From assembly GCA_964398945.1 (NCBI GenBank), contig CAYNOT010000007.1:152998-216997 (forward strand): 64,000 nucleotides of DNA. The letters are read 5' to 3'. Positions 26,420 through 34,588 of this stretch are shown here, piece after piece. Position 1 is the first letter of the stretch. Every line of letters starts with the position of its first letter. The translations under genes were made by a program, and so were the position numbers. The notes beneath the pieces were generated by a model. It saw nothing but the letters and a program-made list of their open reading frames with translations, had not been told where the DNA came from and ran no database searches. This DNA is from JBGTGG01 sp964398945 (lineage in GTDB: Bacteria > Bacteroidota > Bacteroidia > Cytophagales > Cyclobacteriaceae).

Positions 26420-27958
26420 ATGACTACCGCTCCTTTTACCACCTCAGAAAAATTAACGCTTGTTTGTATTGCCGGATGTATTTTTCTCCTGCACCTGATT
26501 GTGAACCTTACAGGTGCGTATGGTTTTTTTCGTGATGAATTCTATTACATCGCTTGTAGTGATCACCTTGCCTGGGGGTATGTTGACCAACCACCATTTT
26601 CACTTTTCCTTTTAAAAATCAGCCGGTTGATCTTTGGTGATAGCCTTACCGCAATTCGATTGGTTCCATCATTGATGCACGCTGCCACGATTGTTGTTAC
26701 CGGAATGATGGTAAAAGAAATGGGCGGGAAAACAATGGCGATTTTTCTTGCTTGCTCGGCTGTTGCGTGTTCGCTTATCCACATCGGCATGTCAGTAATT
26801 TATTCCATGAATGCGATTGACATTTTTCTTTGGGCATTGGCAACGTATCTGGTCATTAAATCAATAAACACCCAAAATCAAAAACTTTGGATTTGGTTGG
26901 GGATTATTTTAGGAATTGGACTGCTCAACAAAATCAGTGTGCTGTTTTTGGGGACCGGGATTTTTGTGGGGATTATATTCACCAACAGAAGTTGGTTTGC
27001 GAATCGCTATACCTATATCGCAGGTGGTATCGCGTTCCTGTTGTTTCTTCCTTATATCATTTGGAATATCGCGAACGACTATGCCCATCTTGAATTTATC
27101 AGCAATGCTTCCAGTGGAAAATATTCCGGGTTAAACGCATTTACCTTTATAAAGGATCAGTTGGTTTTGCTCAACCCGGTCAGCACCCCATTTTGGATTT
27201 GCGGACTTGTTGCCATCTTCTTTTATAGACCGCTACAACAGTATAAAATTATTGGATGGATTTATCTTACTGCATTCACAATTCTAATTATAAATGGATC
27301 GAGCAAGGGCGAATACTTGGCACCTGCCTATGCAAGCTTGTTTGCAGTTGCAGGAATCTTTGTTGAACAGAAATTAATAAACAGATCCGTTTCCTGGATT
27401 AAATATTCCTACCCCATAATCTTGTTGCTCTCCGCCATTGCTTTGTTACCGTTGGTATTGCCGGTGCTTCCGGTAGAACACTATATCGCGTATAGTAAAA
27501 AATTAGGCATCGAACCAAGCTCCAGCGAAGGCAAAGAACTTTCGCAGCTTCCACAATTTTATGCCGACATGTTTGGTTGGAAGGAAAAGGCACAAGATGT
27601 GGCTACTGTTTTCAATTCCCTTACAGCAGAAGAAAAGGAAAAGTGCGCCATCTTCTCAACAAACTATGGCCGTTGTGGTGCCATTGATTTTTATGGCGAA
27701 CAGTTTGGGCTTCCAAAATCAATTGGTAATCACAACAACTACTTCCTGTGGGGGCCCCGTGAATATACAGGTGAACTTGTGATTATTGTTGGTGGTAAGT
27801 TAGAAGACCATGTTGAGGATTTTGAATCCGTTTCGCTCATGAAAATTTCTACTTGTACATACTGCATGCCTTACGAAAATAACGTAAAGATTTTCCTTGG
27901 AAGAAACCTCAAGTACAATCTGCCGGAAGTCTGGCAGCACGAAAAACACTACGATTAA
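26420..27958 (+). CDS. Polyprenyl-phosphate-dependent glycosyltransferase, GT39/ArnT-like
   Basis: A 512-residue polytopic membrane enzyme. The first periplasmic loop has the GT-C acidic motif in YGFFRDEFYYIACSDHLAWG and GYVDQPPFSLFLLK, as in PMT_2/ArnT family proteins, which transfer sugars from a lipid carrier to lipid A, proteins or glycans. About ten hydrophobic helices follow, then a soluble C-terminal part (IFSTNYGRCGAIDFYGEQFG). The ATG at 26420 was chosen; the longer frame begins at a TTG in the leader. The acceptor is unknown. A hairpin terminator follows at 27971. Confidence 0.85.
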   Translation: MTTAPFTTSEKLTLVCIAGCIFLLHLIVNLTGAYGFFRDEFYYIACSDHLAWGYVDQPPFSLFLLKISRLIFGDSLTAIRLVPSLMHAATIVVTGMMVKEMGGKTMAIFLACSAVACSLIHIGMSVIYSMNAIDIFLWALATYLVIKSINTQNQKLWIWLGIILGIGLLNKISVLFLGTGIFVGIIFTNRSWFANRYTYIAGGIAFLLFLPYIIWNIANDYAHLEFISNASSGKYSGLNAFTFIKDQLVLLNPVSTPFWICGLVAIFFYRPLQQYKIIGWIYLTAFTILIINGSSKGEYLAPAYASLFAVAGIFVEQKLINRSVSWIKYSYPIILLLSAIALLPLVLPVLPVEHYIAYSKKLGIEPSSSEGKELSQLPQFYADMFGWKEKAQDVATVFNSLTAEEKEKCAIFSTNYGRCGAIDFYGEQFGLPKSIGNHNNYFLWGPREYTGELVIIVGGKLEDHVEDFESVSLMKISTCTYCMPYENNVKIFLGRNLKYNLPEVWQHEKHYD

Positions 27959-27970
27959 AAATCGCACACC

Positions 27971-27996
27971 ATCCCGGATTTATTCCGGGATCTTTT
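27971..27996 (+). terminator. Intrinsic terminator of the glycosyltransferase gene
   Basis: ATCCCGGA (27971-27978) pairs with TCCGGGAT (27984-27991) around a short AT loop, followed by ctttt. It starts 12 bases after the stop codon. Confidence 0.75.
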
Positions 27997-28140
27997 CCAT
28001 GCCAGCTGTCCACATACGAATGTTGATTGTTCGAATCCGAACATTCCTTAAAAGCACATCCCATTTATTTTGCAAATTTTGATGGTTTGGATTCTGGCAC
28101 CATTATTAATACTACAATTAGGAATTAATTATTTTCAGCC

Positions 28141-28479
28141 ATGAAGAAATACCAACTGGGCGAGTTCGAAGAAATCGTAATGCTTACGGTAGGCGTACTC
28201 TATAAGAATGCCTATGGCGTTTCCATCAAAAAAGAAATAGAAGACCGCTTAAAGCGCAAGGTGAGTGTGGGTGCGCTTCAATCTGCTTTGAAAAGGCTGG
28301 AAGACAAAGGCTACCTGAAATCATTTGAAGGGGAAGCCACAGAAGAGCGTGCCGGGCGACCGAAAAAATATTTCCAGATAACAGCGTATGGGAAGAAGGC
28401 AATGGAGTACACGAAGAGTACGCGTGATGAATTGTGGAATGCGATACCGAAGATGGCATTGAAGCTGGTATATGGTTAG
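28141..28479 (+). CDS. PadR-family transcriptional regulator
   Basis: A 112-residue winged-helix repressor. The PadR N-terminal domain reads LGEFEEIVMLTVGVLYKNAY, GVSIKKEIEDR, VGALQSALKRLEDKGYLKSF and AGRPKKYFQITAYGKKAM; the RPKKYF wing is a family hallmark. It lies about 100 bases upstream of an FtsX-type permease with a prefix domain, a standard pairing in Bacteroidota in which the PadR protein is thought to control the permease. Confidence 0.93.
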   Translation: MKKYQLGEFEEIVMLTVGVLYKNAYGVSIKKEIEDRLKRKVSVGALQSALKRLEDKGYLKSFEGEATEERAGRPKKYFQITAYGKKAMEYTKSTRDELWNAIPKMALKLVYG

Positions 28480-28492
28480 TACTATTGACAAG

Positions 28493-28556
28493 GACGTTAG
28501 TAGCAAGACACAAGTATCAAGATTGCTCATGTCTAACGTCTTATGTCTTGATACTT
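28493..28556. repeat. Interleaved inverted repeats between padR and the permease
   Basis: GACGTTAG (28493-28500) is complementary to CTAACGTC (28533-28540), and AAGTATCAAGA (28512-28522) to TCTTGATACTT (28546-28556). The order A-B-A'-B' allows two alternative hairpins or a pseudoknot in the transcript. The element fills most of the 96-base spacer. It could be regulatory or a small dispersed repeat. Confidence 0.6.
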
Positions 28557-28575
28557 ACGTCAGAATAAAATTGAG

Positions 28576-31224
28576 ATGAAAAGAACCCCTCCCAAACTCC
28601 CCCTCCACTTCTTCCGCTGGTTCTGCCATCCGAAGTTGAAGGATTCCATTGAAGGGGATTTGATGGAGTTGTATGAGGAGCGTGTTAAAGAATCAGGCAA
28701 AAGAAAAGCAGACAGAAAATTTATAGTGGATGTCTTGATGCTTTTCAGGCCGGGAATTATCAAACCAACAGAAGGATATCAAAAATTAAACACCTACGGC
28801 ATGTATAAAAGTTATTTTAAAATCGGATGGAGGAATGTGGTAAAAAACAAAGCACTCTTTGCAATCAATGTTTCAGGGCTTGCCCTCGGCATTGCTACCT
28901 GTTTGATGATCATGATGTTTGTTGTAAATGAACTAAGCTATGATCGTTATAATGAAAAAGCGGATCAAATTGTGCGTATTGTATTAAAAGGAAAGGTAAA
29001 TGGGGAAATTATTAAAGAAGCGGTAACCCCTGCCCCTGTTGGCCCAACCTTGAAAAGCGAATTTCCGGAAGTGTTGGAAGCCACCCGGTTACGAAGAGTG
29101 GGCACACCGAAAATTTCCTATCAGGACAATACCTATCGAAATAGTGAACTCGCTTTTGTTGATGCAAACTTCTTTGAAGTCTTTACGCTGCCGTTTATCC
29201 AGGGGGATGCACACACTGCGTTGAGTGAACCCAACACGATTGTGGTTACCCGTGAACAAGCGGTAAAATTTTTCGGCAATGAAGATCCAATCAATAAAGT
29301 ATTGGAATTCAAAGATGACAACCAACTGTATAAAGTAACGGGTGTGATTGAGAAAATGCCTACCAATTCACACTTTCACTTCGACCTTTTTGCTTCGATG
29401 GAAGGATTGGCGCATGCGAAAGAAGACCGGTGGCTGGAGTCCAACTATTTCAATTATCTGGTGCTAACAGAAGGCACAGATCTGAATGCCCTCGAAGCCA
29501 AAATGCCGGCCATCATTGATAAATATATGGGGCCTCAGGTCCAACAGATCGGCATGACGTATGAAAAATTCCAAGAAAGTGGAAATGAAATTGGCCTCTT
29601 CATTCAACGCCTGACGGACATTCATCTCTACTCCGATTTTACGGCTACCACTGAACTGGAACCCGGTGGCGATATTGCTTCCGTTTATATCTTCGGGGCA
29701 GTGGCGTTGTTCATGTTGCTGATTGCCTGCATAAATTTCATGAACCTTTCAACAGCTGGGGCAACGAAACGCAGTAAAGAAGTAGGGGTTAAGAAAGTGT
29801 TGGGCTCACAAAAAAAACAACTGGTGCATCAATTTCTAATTGAGTCTTTCATCTCCACAACGCTTGCAATGGTAGTAGGAATCGCGATTGTTTTGGTTGC
29901 CTTGCCCATCTTCAATCAGCTTTCAGGGAAAGAATTAGACATTGCGTTTTTGTTGAATCCACGTGTTGTAGGTGCATTAATAATTCTGGGATTATTTATC
30001 AGTTTATTGGCCGGTAGTTATCCTGCATTTTTCTTATCCTCGATCAAACCGATTGCCGCGCTTAAAAATAAATTCTCAAATGGTGGAAGAAGCAAAGGCA
30101 TCCGAAGTGCACTGGTTGTTTTCCAATTTGTGATCTCTGCAACACTGATCCTGGCGATTATTGTTGTGAACCAGCAGATGTCGTACATCCAGGATAAAAA
30201 CATTGGGTATAACCGCGACCATCTGATCGTGCTGCGCGAATCGTATTTGTTGGGAAACAATGTAGATGTGTTCAGGGATCAACTTCTCAAGGATTCGCGA
30301 ATTGAAAGCATTACCAAGTCTGCATTTATCCCTGCCGGGCCTACCAATAATAATATGTCGAACGTTTGGGTTGGCGAAAATCAGGAGGCGTTTCGAAGGA
30401 CCATCTTTTATAGTGTTGACGAAAATTATATTCCCACGCTCGGTATGGAAGTAATTGCCGGAAGGAATTTCACAGAAAACATAGAAAGCGAAAATGATAA
30501 AGTAATCGTAAATGAGGCGTTTGTAAAAATTTTTGGTCTTACCGCAAATCCGGTTGGACAAACTATCAACCAGACCATCAACAACGAAGGTGGCAGGCGC
30601 ACCTTGACAATTGTAGGGGTCATTAAAGATTTTCATTTCCGGTCGTTGCACGAACCCATTGCGCCCTTAGTGATGCTCAACAACCCGTATGGCGGGTTGA
30701 TTATCAAAACGAAAACAACGGAGATGCCGGATTTACTTGCCAGTATCAACAAAAAATGGCAAGCCTTTCAGGTGGAAGAACCGTTTACGTATGCACTGCT
30801 GGATGAACTCTATAATGAGACGTATTTAGCGGAAGAAAAGATAGGCAACGTGTTACAGATTTTTGGTTTCCTCACCATTTTTGTTGCGTGCCTGGGGTTA
30901 TTCGGACTGGTTACGTTCACCACAGAACAACGCGTAAAAGAAATTGGGATTCGAAAAGTGTTGGGTGCTGATGTTTTTCAAATCGTATCCATACTTTCAA
31001 AAGACTTGCTCTTGTTGGTCACGATCTCCTTTATCATTGCCGTTCCATTGGGAATTTACTTAATGGAAAAATGGCTTCAGGGTTTTGCGTACCGGACTGA
31101 AATGCACGTGTGGGTATTTATCCTGGCAGGAATCAGCACATTGTTGATTGCGCTGCTCACGATGAGCTTTAAAACCATAAAAGCCGGGTTGGCCAATCCG
31201 GTGGATAGTTTGCGCTCGGAATAA
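28576..31224 (+). CDS. ABC-type FtsX/MacB permease with prefix domain
   Basis: An 882-residue inner-membrane protein. An N-terminal soluble prefix (LPLHFFRWFCHPKLKDSIEG, DLMELYEERVKESGKRKADR), known from PadR-linked permeases, precedes a MacB-like half (YFKIGWRNVVKNKALFAINV, SYDRYNEKADQIVRIV) and two FtsX domains, the first near STAGATKRSKEVGVKKVLGS and the second near TTEQRVKEIGIRKVLGADVF. Each has four membrane helices. Such proteins need an ATPase partner, not found next to this gene. Substrate unknown: candidates are peptides, lipids or drugs. Confidence 0.88.
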   Translation: MKRTPPKLPLHFFRWFCHPKLKDSIEGDLMELYEERVKESGKRKADRKFIVDVLMLFRPGIIKPTEGYQKLNTYGMYKSYFKIGWRNVVKNKALFAINVSGLALGIATCLMIMMFVVNELSYDRYNEKADQIVRIVLKGKVNGEIIKEAVTPAPVGPTLKSEFPEVLEATRLRRVGTPKISYQDNTYRNSELAFVDANFFEVFTLPFIQGDAHTALSEPNTIVVTREQAVKFFGNEDPINKVLEFKDDNQLYKVTGVIEKMPTNSHFHFDLFASMEGLAHAKEDRWLESNYFNYLVLTEGTDLNALEAKMPAIIDKYMGPQVQQIGMTYEKFQESGNEIGLFIQRLTDIHLYSDFTATTELEPGGDIASVYIFGAVALFMLLIACINFMNLSTAGATKRSKEVGVKKVLGSQKKQLVHQFLIESFISTTLAMVVGIAIVLVALPIFNQLSGKELDIAFLLNPRVVGALIILGLFISLLAGSYPAFFLSSIKPIAALKNKFSNGGRSKGIRSALVVFQFVISATLILAIIVVNQQMSYIQDKNIGYNRDHLIVLRESYLLGNNVDVFRDQLLKDSRIESITKSAFIPAGPTNNNMSNVWVGENQEAFRRTIFYSVDENYIPTLGMEVIAGRNFTENIESENDKVIVNEAFVKIFGLTANPVGQTINQTINNEGGRRTLTIVGVIKDFHFRSLHEPIAPLVMLNNPYGGLIIKTKTTEMPDLLASINKKWQAFQVEEPFTYALLDELYNETYLAEEKIGNVLQIFGFLTIFVACLGLFGLVTFTTEQRVKEIGIRKVLGADVFQIVSILSKDLLLLVTISFIIAVPLGIYLMEKWLQGFAYRTEMHVWVFILAGISTLLIALLTMSFKTIKAGLANPVDSLRSE

Positions 31225-31400
31225 CTGCGATTCTACAAAATCTTTGTTAGATTAGAGTGAAGATACAATGCGTGTATATGCTATTAGTGGCACATATTTG
31301 GTTGTTGTAGGTAAGGCGGTCGGACACCAAAAACATGACGGCCTTGATTTACAAAGCGTGGACAAAAAAAACAGTAGAAAAAAAATAAAAGAATTTTAAG

Positions 31401-31667
31401 ATGAAAAAGAATTTAATCATTGGACCTCTGACAATTGTATCATTATCGTCAATGACTTATGGGTATTTCCAAAAAGAAAGAGCAGATGAACAAGAAGCTC
31501 TTGCCATTGAGAATGCTAAAATTGCAAGAGAAGCAGAAATCAGAGCAGACCAAAGTCGAAAAGAAGCAGAGATGCAAAGAATGCTTGCGATTGCTAATGA
31601 ACAAAGAGCAATGGAGCAAACTGCAATGGCCTTAAAAGCTTTGGATGAAGCAAAAAAGAAAAAATAA
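31401..31667 (+). CDS. Small membrane-anchored coiled-coil protein
   Basis: An 88-residue protein with an N-terminal hydrophobic segment (NLIIGPLTIVSLSSMTYGYF) followed by an almost uninterrupted Ala/Glu/Arg helix with heptad-like spacing (NAKIAREAEIRADQSRKEAE). It looks like a membrane-anchored or exported coiled coil. I do not recognise a family. It has its own leader of about 175 bases and opens the accessory island between the permease and the ATP synthase genes. Confidence 0.65.
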   Translation: MKKNLIIGPLTIVSLSSMTYGYFQKERADEQEALAIENAKIAREAEIRADQSRKEAEMQRMLAIANEQRAMEQTAMALKALDEAKKKK

Positions 31668-31861
31668 ATTAGACTCTTTTACACTGACAATTTTACCACA
31701 TTAGAGAAGTGACTCGCCCACGCAGACAATAACGTTTAAGAACTGTTTCGTTGGTCGGTTCCGTCATGACCTTAAAGTGAACGGTGGACTTCGTATCGTG
31801 GGACAAATAAAATTTTAACGTAGCGACTTAGACTCTATATTATATAACGGTCTGACGAAAA

Positions 31862-32033
31862 CGCCCTACCTACAACAGCGTGTTTATGCCAGCTTGGGGT
31901 TTAGTGTAGCTACAAAGTTTAGTTTCTTTACTTAGTTTTGTCACGGTGGACAACTTGGACTGGTCAGCTTTGTCATGCTTCGCATTTAACAAAGCTTCCT
32001 AAGCCCAAGCCGTCATAAACTCAAACGTTGGGC
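31862..32033 (+). repeat. attC-like imperfect inverted-repeat site
   Basis: The outer pair cgccctac (from 31861) and gttgggcg (32027-32034), and the inner pair gtttatg (31881-31887) and cataaac (32014-32020), have the R''-L''-L'-R' layout of an integron attC site. GTTGGGC fits the R' consensus GTTRRRY; GCCCTAC differs from RYYYAAC at one base. The MORN gene starts 27 bases after R', a usual cassette spacing. No integrase is in the window. The rest of the 31668-32060 gap shows no gene. Confidence 0.5.
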
Positions 32034-32060
32034 GCAATTCACTCAAAAATAGATTTGACC

Positions 32061-32999
32061 ATGTATAGAAAACTGACATTACTATTTATACTGACAACAC
32101 TAGTTTCATTCTCAACACTGGGACAAGAGACAAAGCAAATTAAAAACGAAAACAAGGAAGGTGACTTAGAAATATTTCATGTATTGAAGTCAGACAAGAA
32201 TATCAAACAAGGACCGTACGAAAAATACTTTAAGTATTCAAACCCTATGACTCGGGGAAAACTGCTTACAGAAAGGGGACAGTACGACAACAACAAGAAA
32301 ACCGGAACTTGGAGTTTTTACTGGGGTGAAAACAATATGACATCAAAAGGCAATTATGAGAATGACCTAAAGAGCGGGAATTGGGAGTATTATAAAAATG
32401 GAATTGTAATCGAAAAAGGTGACTACAAAAACAACAAAAGAGAAGGACTATGGACATATTTTGAAAAAGTAAAAGGAATCTTAGAAAAGGGCTACTATAA
32501 AGAAGGAAATAAAATTGGAAAATGGACATATCATTATTACAACGTTCCTGTTCAAACTTATGACTATACGTTGGACTCGGTTCTACAATTCTTTGATGAC
32601 AAGAGTGAGTCCGAGGTAATGAATTCAAACAACGAAATAGTTAAATTGGTGTTGAGCCGACCACCACAATATGTTGGACATAAAAGACAGTTACAAACTG
32701 ACATGCCCAACTTGACAAAATATCCTATTGAGGCAAGACGAATTGCATTGGAAGGAAAAGTGTCAGTGAGTTTCATTGTTAACGAGGACGGGACAACAAG
32801 TGACTTTACAATAATTCAAGACATTGGTGGCAATTGTGGACAAGCTGTTGTCAAGGCATTTAAGTCCAACCCGACCAAATGGGTGCCCGGGACATTTGAG
32901 GGAAGGAAAGTGAAAGTGAAGTACTATCAGAGTGTCAGCTTCTCCTTGACAATTGACCCAATATCAGGACTTGGACAAAGTGAAATTGTGTATGAGTGA
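32061..32999 (+). CDS. Exported MORN-repeat protein with TonB C-terminal-like domain
   Basis: A 312-residue protein with a signal peptide (MYRKLTLLFILTTLVSFSTL), at least four MORN-2/YwqK-like repeats (KKTGTWSFYWGEN, LKSGNWEYYKNG, KREGLWTYFEK, NKIGKWTYHYY), and a C-terminal TonB-like domain (ALEGKVSVSFIVNEDGTTSD to KVKYYQSVSF). This pairing is common in Bacteroidota; the TonB-like domain may contact envelope partners. The ATG at 32061 gives a proper signal peptide. The stop codon TGA coincides with the edge of the group II intron; without it the gene would end one codon later at a TAA. Confidence 0.8.
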   Translation: MYRKLTLLFILTTLVSFSTLGQETKQIKNENKEGDLEIFHVLKSDKNIKQGPYEKYFKYSNPMTRGKLLTERGQYDNNKKTGTWSFYWGENNMTSKGNYENDLKSGNWEYYKNGIVIEKGDYKNNKREGLWTYFEKVKGILEKGYYKEGNKIGKWTYHYYNVPVQTYDYTLDSVLQFFDDKSESEVMNSNNEIVKLVLSRPPQYVGHKRQLQTDMPNLTKYPIEARRIALEGKVSVSFIVNEDGTTSDFTIIQDIGGNCGQAVVKAFKSNPTKWVPGTFEGRKVKVKYYQSVSFSLTIDPISGLGQSEIVYE

Positions 33000-33461
33000 T
33001 CGAGTAGGCAAAGGGGAGTTTCACCCCTAAGCCTCTCACAGAACCGTACGTGAACCTCTCGATTCATACGGCTCTTCGTATCCTCCAATCTTACAACTGA
33101 AGACGGATTGAAATCTCAGCTCATCCCAGTAAATGAAATTTACAAGTTGGCCGAATCTGACAACCCTGATACGTCAGCCCCTTCGCTCTGCTCAAGTTTC
33201 CAAGAGCATCGTCACTACTACGAGCTGATCTGCCCCTTAGCTGTTGTATTGGTATTCGCCTTATCCCTTCGGGACTTATAGCTTTCTCTTGACACCAACA
33301 GTAAGGTTCCCCAGTTTCGTAACAAAGCCCAGTCTAAGGTCATGCCATCTCTATACCGGTTGCCCATCATAAGCCGCCATACAGGTATCGCTTATGACTG
33401 ATCCCTCCGGGGCGCGGATCCCTCGGGTTTTGAGCAAAAACCAGCATTGAATTTGTCTCAC
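32999..33461 (-). mobile_element. ORF-less group II intron
   Basis: On the minus strand, domain V is recognisable at 33041-33074: exactly 34 bases, starting GAGCCGTAT and ending ACGTACGGTTC, with a GAGA tetraloop closed by GAATC/GGTTC. Domain VI follows (33001-33038) with a bulged A in GCCTACTCGAT near the 3' end. Upstream lies a domain I-III-like region with motifs usual in bacterial group II introns (GGGCAACCGGTATAGAG, ACGAAACTGGGGAACC, CAGATCAGCTCGTAG). The proposed 5' end is GTGAGAC. No reverse transcriptase is encoded; domain IV is a short remnant. Exact ends are inferred. Confidence 0.8.
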
Positions 33462-33475
33462 TTAAATCATATACC

Positions 33476-33664
33476 GTGACAGGTAAACTTTTCAGGTGGT
33501 TTGACGAGAAAGACTTAAAGAGAAGGGAAAATCTTAAAGAATCCGACTACATTAAATCGTTTGAAGAAGGTGTAATCCGGACAATAAAAAACAAGAACAA
33601 ATTCGACTCGGATATTTATTACTGGAATCCAACGTTGGACCCAAGAATACTTGACCAACATTAA
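33476..33664 (+). pseudogene. Gene fragment of unknown origin next to the intron
   Basis: A 62-codon frame (TGKLFRWFDEKDLKRRENLK, then ESDYIKSFEEGVIRTIKNKN) with no ATG and no ribosome-binding site; the frame stays open upstream into the intron to a TGA near 33430. The peptide looks like a real protein C-terminus (charged, helical, ending DPRILDQH). It may be the tail of a gene cut by the intron or by an associated deletion. It does not continue the MORN protein's frame. Confidence 0.45.
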
Positions 33665-33694
33665 ACGAGTCCGCAGTAAAGTCTATTGCTATTG

Positions 33695-34576
33695 CTAAGC
33701 CGACTTCAGCGCTTCTGCCCCGCCTACAATCTCCAAAATTTCTTTGGTGATGGCCGCCTGGCGTGTGCGGTTGTACGTCAAGCGCAGCTCTTTCAAAAGA
33801 TCGCCAGCATTTTCAGTGGCTTTGTCCATTGCTGTCATTCGCGCGCCATTTTCAGCAGCATTTGAATCTGCCAACGCCTTGTACAATTGTACTTTCAATG
33901 ACTTTGGAATAATCCCTTCAATAATTTCTTCTTGAGAAGGTTGATAGATATAATCAACTTCAGCAGCCTTTTCTTCAAGCACTGGCGGAAGGATCGGTAA
34001 GAATTGTTCTACCCGCAAAATTTGTGTAGCCACATTTTTGAATTCGTTGTACACAATTTCTACCTTATCATACTTGCCGGCACGAAACTCCTGCATGATG
34101 TATTCAGCAATGCTGGCCGCAGTATCAAAACTCAAATCCAGAAAGGCAGTAGAAAAATCACGAACCACATTGTTCTTTCGCTTGGTGTAATACTCAAGGG
34201 CTTTTTTTCCTACAGCCAAAAACGTAACGCGGCCTGCCTTGTATTGGCTTTCATATTGCTCTGCAACGAGCCTGTTTACACCTTTGAAAACACTGGAGTT
34301 AAAAGATCCGCAAAGCCCGCGGTCAGAAGTAACGGCAACAATCAATATATTCTTTTCTTCACGAACAGTACTGTACCAGTTATCACCATCATCCGACTGC
34401 GCATTCGACAAGTTTTGCAAAATAGAAGATAGCTTTTGTGCAAAAGGACGCATTTGTGTAATGCGTTCTTGTGATCTTCTCAATTTGGCAGCCGCCACCA
34501 TTTTCATGGCTTTGGTAATCTGCTGCGTGGAGATAACCGATACTATTCTATTTTTTACTTCTTTTAAACTCGCCAT
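33695..34576 (-). CDS. atpG: ATP synthase gamma subunit
   Basis: A 293-residue central stalk subunit of F1. The N-terminal helix (MASLKEVKNRIVSVISTQQI, TKAMKMVAAAKLRRSQ) and the C-terminal helix (MTAMDKATENAGDLLKELRL, TYNRTRQAAITKEILEIVGG) that form the rotating coiled coil are both clear. SDRGLCGSFNSS is the conserved Rossmann part. Last gene of the operon; 12 bases after atpA. Confidence 0.97.
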   Translation of the reverse strand: MASLKEVKNRIVSVISTQQITKAMKMVAAAKLRRSQERITQMRPFAQKLSSILQNLSNAQSDDGDNWYSTVREEKNILIVAVTSDRGLCGSFNSSVFKGVNRLVAEQYESQYKAGRVTFLAVGKKALEYYTKRKNNVVRDFSTAFLDLSFDTAASIAEYIMQEFRAGKYDKVEIVYNEFKNVATQILRVEQFLPILPPVLEEKAAEVDYIYQPSQEEIIEGIIPKSLKVQLYKALADSNAAENGARMTAMDKATENAGDLLKELRLTYNRTRQAAITKEILEIVGGAEALKSA

Positions 34577-34588
34577 ACTGCTTACCTC

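Noticed and set aside
32999..33461. Group IIC-attC intron inserted into the attC-like site
   Set aside because: IIC-attC introns insert into attC sites, and one attC-like site lies 1 kb away, but no attC core site is visible at either edge of this intron. The link is not supported by the sequence.
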